A stretch of DNA of 64,000 bases, taken from positions 1 to 64,000 of the forward strand of contig NZ_JBHUPT010000001.1 in the NCBI RefSeq assembly GCF_049056525.1, given 5' to 3'. The position numbers were made by a program, and so were the translations under genes. Of the stretch, positions 60,738 through 64,000 are shown in pieces. Each line of letters starts with the position of its first letter. Position 1 is the stretch's first letter. A model generated the notes under the pieces. The model was not told the origin of the DNA and did not search any database. It was given only the letters and a program-made list of their open reading frames with translations. The stretch is from Leisingera coralii (GTDB lineage Bacteria; Pseudomonadota; Alphaproteobacteria; Rhodobacterales; Rhodobacteraceae).

Positions 60738-61871
60738 ATGATTGCCCCCGAAACCCTTGCCCGCTGGCAAAGCGCCCTGCCGTTCTGGATGTCCTTTCTG
60801 CTGCTGCCGCTGGTCTGGATTGCCGCTCTGCAGGGCGGCTGGGCGCTGCTGCTGCCGCCGCTGGTGACCTGGCATCTGTTTGCGGTGCTGGACGGAATGT
60901 TCGGGCTCAATCTGGAAGACGCCGACCCCGAAACGCCGGACAGCGACTTGAAATGGTACAAGGCGCTGACCGCGGCCTGGGTGCCGCTGCAATTCATAAC
61001 GCTGTTCGGGCTGATCTGGTACGTGAGCGACGCCGAGCACCTGAACGGTTTCGAGAAATTCGCCGCGTTCTTTGGCGTTGGCGTGGTGACCGGCGCCGTC
61101 GGCATCACCTACAGTCACGAGCTGATGCACCAGTCCAGCCGGGTTGAGCGCTGGCTGGGGGATATCCTTCTGGCAATGGTGCTCTACTCCCATTTCCGGT
61201 CCGAGCACCTGCTGGTGCATCACCGCTATGTCGGCACCCCGCGGGATCCGGTCACCGCGCGCTACAACGAAGGCTTCCACCGCTTCTATCCGCGGGTGCT
61301 GCGGCAATGCTGGCACTCTGCCTTCCGCGCCGAAAAGGAGAAGCTGGCGAAAAAGAACCGCCCCTGGACCGACCGCTCCAATCCGTTCTTCCGCTATTGG
61401 GCACTGCAGGCGGCCATGGTGCTGCTGGCGCTGCTGCTGGGCGGCGTAAGCGGCGTGCTGTTGTTCCTGGTGCAGGCCGGCACCGCCATCTGGCAGCTCG
61501 AGGTGGTCAACTATGTCGAGCATTACGGGCTGACCCGCAAACACCTGGGCGACGGCAAGTATGAGCCCGTCCAGCCGCGGCACTCCTGGAATGCGGCGCA
61601 CAAGGCGTCGAACTGGCTGCTGATCAATCTGCAGCGCCACTCCGATCACCATTACAAGCCGAACCGCCGCTTTCCGCTGCTGCAGAACTACACCGAGGCC
61701 GACGCGCCGCAGCTGCCTTATGGCTACCCGGTGATGACCATCGCCGCGATGATCCCGCCCCTGTGGCGGCGGGTGATGAACCCGCGGGTCCGCCGCTGGC
61801 GGCAGCGGTACTATCCCGAAATCACCGACTGGCACGCCTATAACAAGGCGCAGAACCCGCAGCCAAGGTAA
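60738..61871 (+). CDS. AlkB-type alkane 1-monooxygenase
   Basis: A 377-residue integral-membrane di-iron hydroxylase. The His boxes are present: SHELMHQSS, SEHLLVHHRYVGTPRDP, NYVEHYGL and LQRHSDHHYKP, with about six membrane helices around them. AlkB enzymes hydroxylate terminal carbons of medium-chain alkanes with rubredoxin; no rubredoxin gene is adjacent. HELMHQ and EHLLVHH differ slightly from the best-studied AlkB (HELGHK, EHNRGHH), so the substrate may differ. Start ATG follows GGGAGACACTGGC. Confidence 0.9.
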   Translation: MIAPETLARWQSALPFWMSFLLLPLVWIAALQGGWALLLPPLVTWHLFAVLDGMFGLNLEDADPETPDSDLKWYKALTAAWVPLQFITLFGLIWYVSDAEHLNGFEKFAAFFGVGVVTGAVGITYSHELMHQSSRVERWLGDILLAMVLYSHFRSEHLLVHHRYVGTPRDPVTARYNEGFHRFYPRVLRQCWHSAFRAEKEKLAKKNRPWTDRSNPFFRYWALQAAMVLLALLLGGVSGVLLFLVQAGTAIWQLEVVNYVEHYGLTRKHLGDGKYEPVQPRHSWNAAHKASNWLLINLQRHSDHHYKPNRRFPLLQNYTEADAPQLPYGYPVMTIAAMIPPLWRRVMNPRVRRWRQRYYPEITDWHAYNKAQNPQPR

Positions 61872-61874
61872 GGC

Positions 61875-63266
61875 TCAGTCCCAGGCCAGCACGGTCATCG
61901 GCTCATCCAGCCCGCGCACCTCTTGCCCGGGGTGCCGGGTGCAGCCCTCCAGCAGGTCCAGCCCCGCCTGTTCCGCCTTGACCTGCTCCGCCATCGTTTC
62001 GCTGATCACGATCCTGGCCTGCAGCTTGCGGGTCAGGCTCTCCAGCCGTGCGGCAACATTCACCGTCATGCCGATCACTGCGTATTCCAGGCGGTTGGCA
62101 CCGATGTCGCCCAGCAGCGCCTCGCCGTAGTGTATACCGATCCCGGCCCGGATCTCGGGCTTGCCCTGTTTCGCGCGCTCCCGGTTCCATTGCTCCAGCG
62201 ACGCCCGCATGGCATGGGCACAGGCCAGCGCATTGCCGGCATCCTGCTGACCCGCTACCGGCGTGCCGAAAGTCGCCATCAGCCCGTCGCCCAGGTATTT
62301 GTCCAGCGTGCCGTGATGGCGGAACACCTCGCGCTCCATCCGGCCGTGAAATTCCCGCAGCAAGTCAATCACCGCCCGCGGGTCCAGCCCCGCCGACAGC
62401 CGGGTAAAGCCGACGATATCGATGAACAGCACCGCCACGTTCTGGCTGCGGACCTGTTTCAGCGGCTCGTCGTTCTGCGACAGCTGCTCGACCACATTGG
62501 GCGAGAAGTAGCGCGACAGGTTGGCCCGCTCCCGGGTCAGGCTGGCATTGCTCCTCAGCAGCCCGTTGAACCGGCGCACCGAGAACCCCAGCGTCACCGC
62601 CACCAGCACAAAGACCACCGCCTCCTGCACCCGCAACTGGACCACGAAACTGTTGGGGTCGAAAAACTGTGCCAGCTTCGGACTGAAGCCAAGGGCCGCG
62701 TTCACCGCTTCCGAAACGCCCGGAACCGGGCTGGAGAACCACCAGGCAAGGGCCAGCGCGCTCAGCCACATCGCTGCCGTCCATGTGCCGATAGCAATCA
62801 CCGTGCGCCAGGAATACGCCATGGTGCCAGCCGCAAGGATGACAAAGAAATACTGAAAGTTGTCGAACCGGTACTGCATGGCCACCGGCAGGCCGCGGCT
62901 GTCAAACGGATTGGGAGCGACCATCCCGTAGGTCATGATGAGGAGGTCGAGGAAGATCAGGAACAGCTCCAGACGCGACCTGCCGACCTTGCCCGCCCGG
63001 CTGATAAACCAGCCATTGAGGCACAACAGCGCAAGAATGCCGTGGTAATAGAGCACGCTCCAGACCGGGTTCAGGAAAACGATGAAGACCGCGATGATGG
63101 GCAGCGCGATCCAGCGCGCCCGCACCGCAAGCTGCAGCCCGCGCCGCTTGTGCTCATCCAGCGCCGCTTCCGCGAATCGGCTTTCCGCAGGCGAGACCTG
63201 CTGCAAGCTGCCGGTTTCCGCCGCCTTGGCGGCGCTGGTTCCAGACGCAAACGCGGTATCGGTCAT
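61875..63266 (-). CDS. Membrane class III adenylate/guanylate cyclase
   Basis: A 463-residue protein. The N-terminal half has about six hydrophobic segments (ARWIALPIIAVFIVFL, YYHGILALLCLNGWF, FLIFLDLLIMTYGM, FFVILAAGTMAYSW and others). A linker with a short signalling helix leads to the catalytic domain from about residue 270: metal-binding Asp in VAVLFIDIVGFTRLS and the loop DKYLGDGLMATFGTP, with AGIGIHYGEALLGDIG. It makes cAMP or cGMP; the second metal Asp is in YLGDG. The ends of this gene and alkB converge within three bases. Confidence 0.9.
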   Translation of the reverse strand: MTDTAFASGTSAAKAAETGSLQQVSPAESRFAEAALDEHKRRGLQLAVRARWIALPIIAVFIVFLNPVWSVLYYHGILALLCLNGWFISRAGKVGRSRLELFLIFLDLLIMTYGMVAPNPFDSRGLPVAMQYRFDNFQYFFVILAAGTMAYSWRTVIAIGTWTAAMWLSALALAWWFSSPVPGVSEAVNAALGFSPKLAQFFDPNSFVVQLRVQEAVVFVLVAVTLGFSVRRFNGLLRSNASLTRERANLSRYFSPNVVEQLSQNDEPLKQVRSQNVAVLFIDIVGFTRLSAGLDPRAVIDLLREFHGRMEREVFRHHGTLDKYLGDGLMATFGTPVAGQQDAGNALACAHAMRASLEQWNRERAKQGKPEIRAGIGIHYGEALLGDIGANRLEYAVIGMTVNVAARLESLTRKLQARIVISETMAEQVKAEQAGLDLLEGCTRHPGQEVRGLDEPMTVLAWD

Positions 63267-63362
63267 CGGCTTTCCCTCCTGCCCGCTGGCTGCTGCAGCG
63301 CCGGCACTTCAGATAAATGCCCCGCAATGCACAGGGAATAGCGCATTGGACCGCACCGGCGC

Positions 63363-63389
63363 AAAAAACCCCGCCTTGGACAGGCGGGG
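63363..63389 (-). terminator. Intrinsic terminator of ccrM
   Basis: On the minus strand CCCCGCC, a 7-base loop and GGCGGGG are followed by TTTTTT, about 70 bases after the methyltransferase stop. Confidence 0.9.
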
Positions 63390-63456
63390 CAAGGTGTGCG
63401 CCTGCGCAAAAGCACAGGCACCTGCAATAGACTGTTGTGTTCTGAAACCGTGACCG

Positions 63457-64000
63457 TCAGTTCTGCATCTCGGCCCGGATCTGCTGGCGCAGCACGTCGA
63501 TCGGCACCGTCTTGCCGTCGCGCTTGAAGCACCAGTAGGTCCAGCCGTTGCAGGACGGCGCGTTTTCCAGATGCGCGCCCACCTGATGGATCGAGCCCTT
63601 GATGTTGTCGCCGATCAGCGTGCCGTCAGCACGCACCTTGGCCTTGTGGCGGCGGTTCATCGAGTAAAGCTCTTCGCCCGGGCGCAGCATGCCGCGCTCC
63701 ACCAGCTGGCCGAACGGCACCCGCGGCGCCGCGCGTTTGCTGGCGGAAACCTCCAGCGCCTCGCGGTCGAACTTGCGCACCGCCTTGATCCGCTTCTCTG
63801 CCACCTTGCGGTAGGCTTCCTCACGCTCGATGCCGATGAATTCGCGCCCCAGCATCTTGGCCACCGCGCCGGTGGTGCCGGTGCCAAAGAACGGGTCCAG
63901 CACCACGTCGCCCGGGTTGGTCGCGCCAACCAGGATCCGGTGCAGCAGCGATTCCGGCTTCTGGGTCGGATGCGCCTTGTCGCCGTTCTCGTCCTTGATC
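63457..64000 (-). CDS. ccrM: CcrM-type GANTC adenine methyltransferase (C-terminal part)
   Basis: The last ~181 codons of a DNA adenine-N6 methyltransferase running off the right edge of the window. Seen are HPTQKPESLLHRIL, the AdoMet-binding motif DPFFGTGTTGAVA and IGIEREEAYRKVAEKRI, followed by the C-terminal domain (GSIHQVGAHLENAPSCNGWT, then YWCFKRDGKTVPID) typical of CcrM. CcrM methylates GANTC and gives alphaproteobacteria a cell-cycle-linked methylation mark. The catalytic DPPY motif lies outside the window. Confidence 0.93.
   Translation of the reverse strand, partial: IKDENGDKAHPTQKPESLLHRILVGATNPGDVVLDPFFGTGTTGAVAKMLGREFIGIEREEAYRKVAEKRIKAVRKFDREALEVSASKRAAPRVPFGQLVERGMLRPGEELYSMNRRHKAKVRADGTLIGDNIKGSIHQVGAHLENAPSCNGWTYWCFKRDGKTVPIDVLRQQIRAEMQN

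Overview
The window comes from the chromosome of a GC-rich alphaproteobacterium, most likely a marine Rhodobacterales member (Roseobacter group, Leisingera/Phaeobacter/Ruegeria-like). This rests on the gene content: a CcrM-type adenine methyltransferase, a Rhodobacter-type porin, a DUF2125 protein, the DUF3576-leuS-lptE-holA order, DciA, HspQ, and tandem dimethylglycine/sarcosine dehydrogenase-like flavoproteins. No rRNA, tRNA, CRISPR array, transposase or integrase was recognised.

Layout. 1-633 looks non-coding. 634-4133 is an AT-richer island of three co-directional genes for exported proteins: one unknown protein and two trypsin-fold serine proteases, the second with a long novel N-terminal region. 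4134-4802 is again gene-free and holds a perfect 12-bp inverted repeat. 4803-11510 is the replication block gyrB ... recF-dnaN on the minus strand, interrupted by a LysE exporter and a divergent TetR/quinone-reductase pair with three palindromic operators; dnaA is not next to dnaN. 11804-19816 is a minus-strand catabolic cluster: two DMGDH-like FAD/GcvT fusion enzymes, a GlxA/GbdR-type AraC regulator, a homocysteine S-methyltransferase-like enzyme, a GFA-type formaldehyde-handling protein and an XRE-cupin regulator with four phased half-sites upstream. The likely theme is demethylation of methylated amines (or sulfonium compounds), with the C1 unit going to folate, homocysteine or formaldehyde detoxification.

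20018-40943 holds housekeeping and accessory genes: free methionine-R-sulfoxide reductase, thiolase, an STAS/RsbW-like partner-switch pair, gamma-glutamyltransferase, hspQ, an AEC carrier, a lytic transglycosylase lipoprotein, amidase-aminotransferase-ftsK-lolA, a UbiH-family hydroxylase, a CnoX-like thioredoxin with a Lon-domain protein and a Trm112-like protein, xthA, an OmpR-type regulator, ribA and an L,D-transpeptidase. 41000-64000 holds a PLP-binding protein, a porin, the leuS-lptE-holA operon, an SDR/enoyl-CoA hydratase/VOC operon, a DUF2125 protein, pmbA, a CysQ-like phosphatase, a KdtA-like protein that has lost all the usual catalytic motifs, lpxK, dsbA-dciA, mutY, an AlkB-type di-iron hydroxylase, an adenylate cyclase and the 3' end of ccrM.

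The strongest points for a second look are the exported protease island, the KdtA-like pseudoenzyme beside lpxK, a three-copy structured repeat at three convergent gene junctions with one apparent compensatory change, the operator architectures upstream of the TetR and XRE-cupin genes, a palindrome pair upstream of dnaN, and a degenerate RibB-like N-terminal half on RibA.
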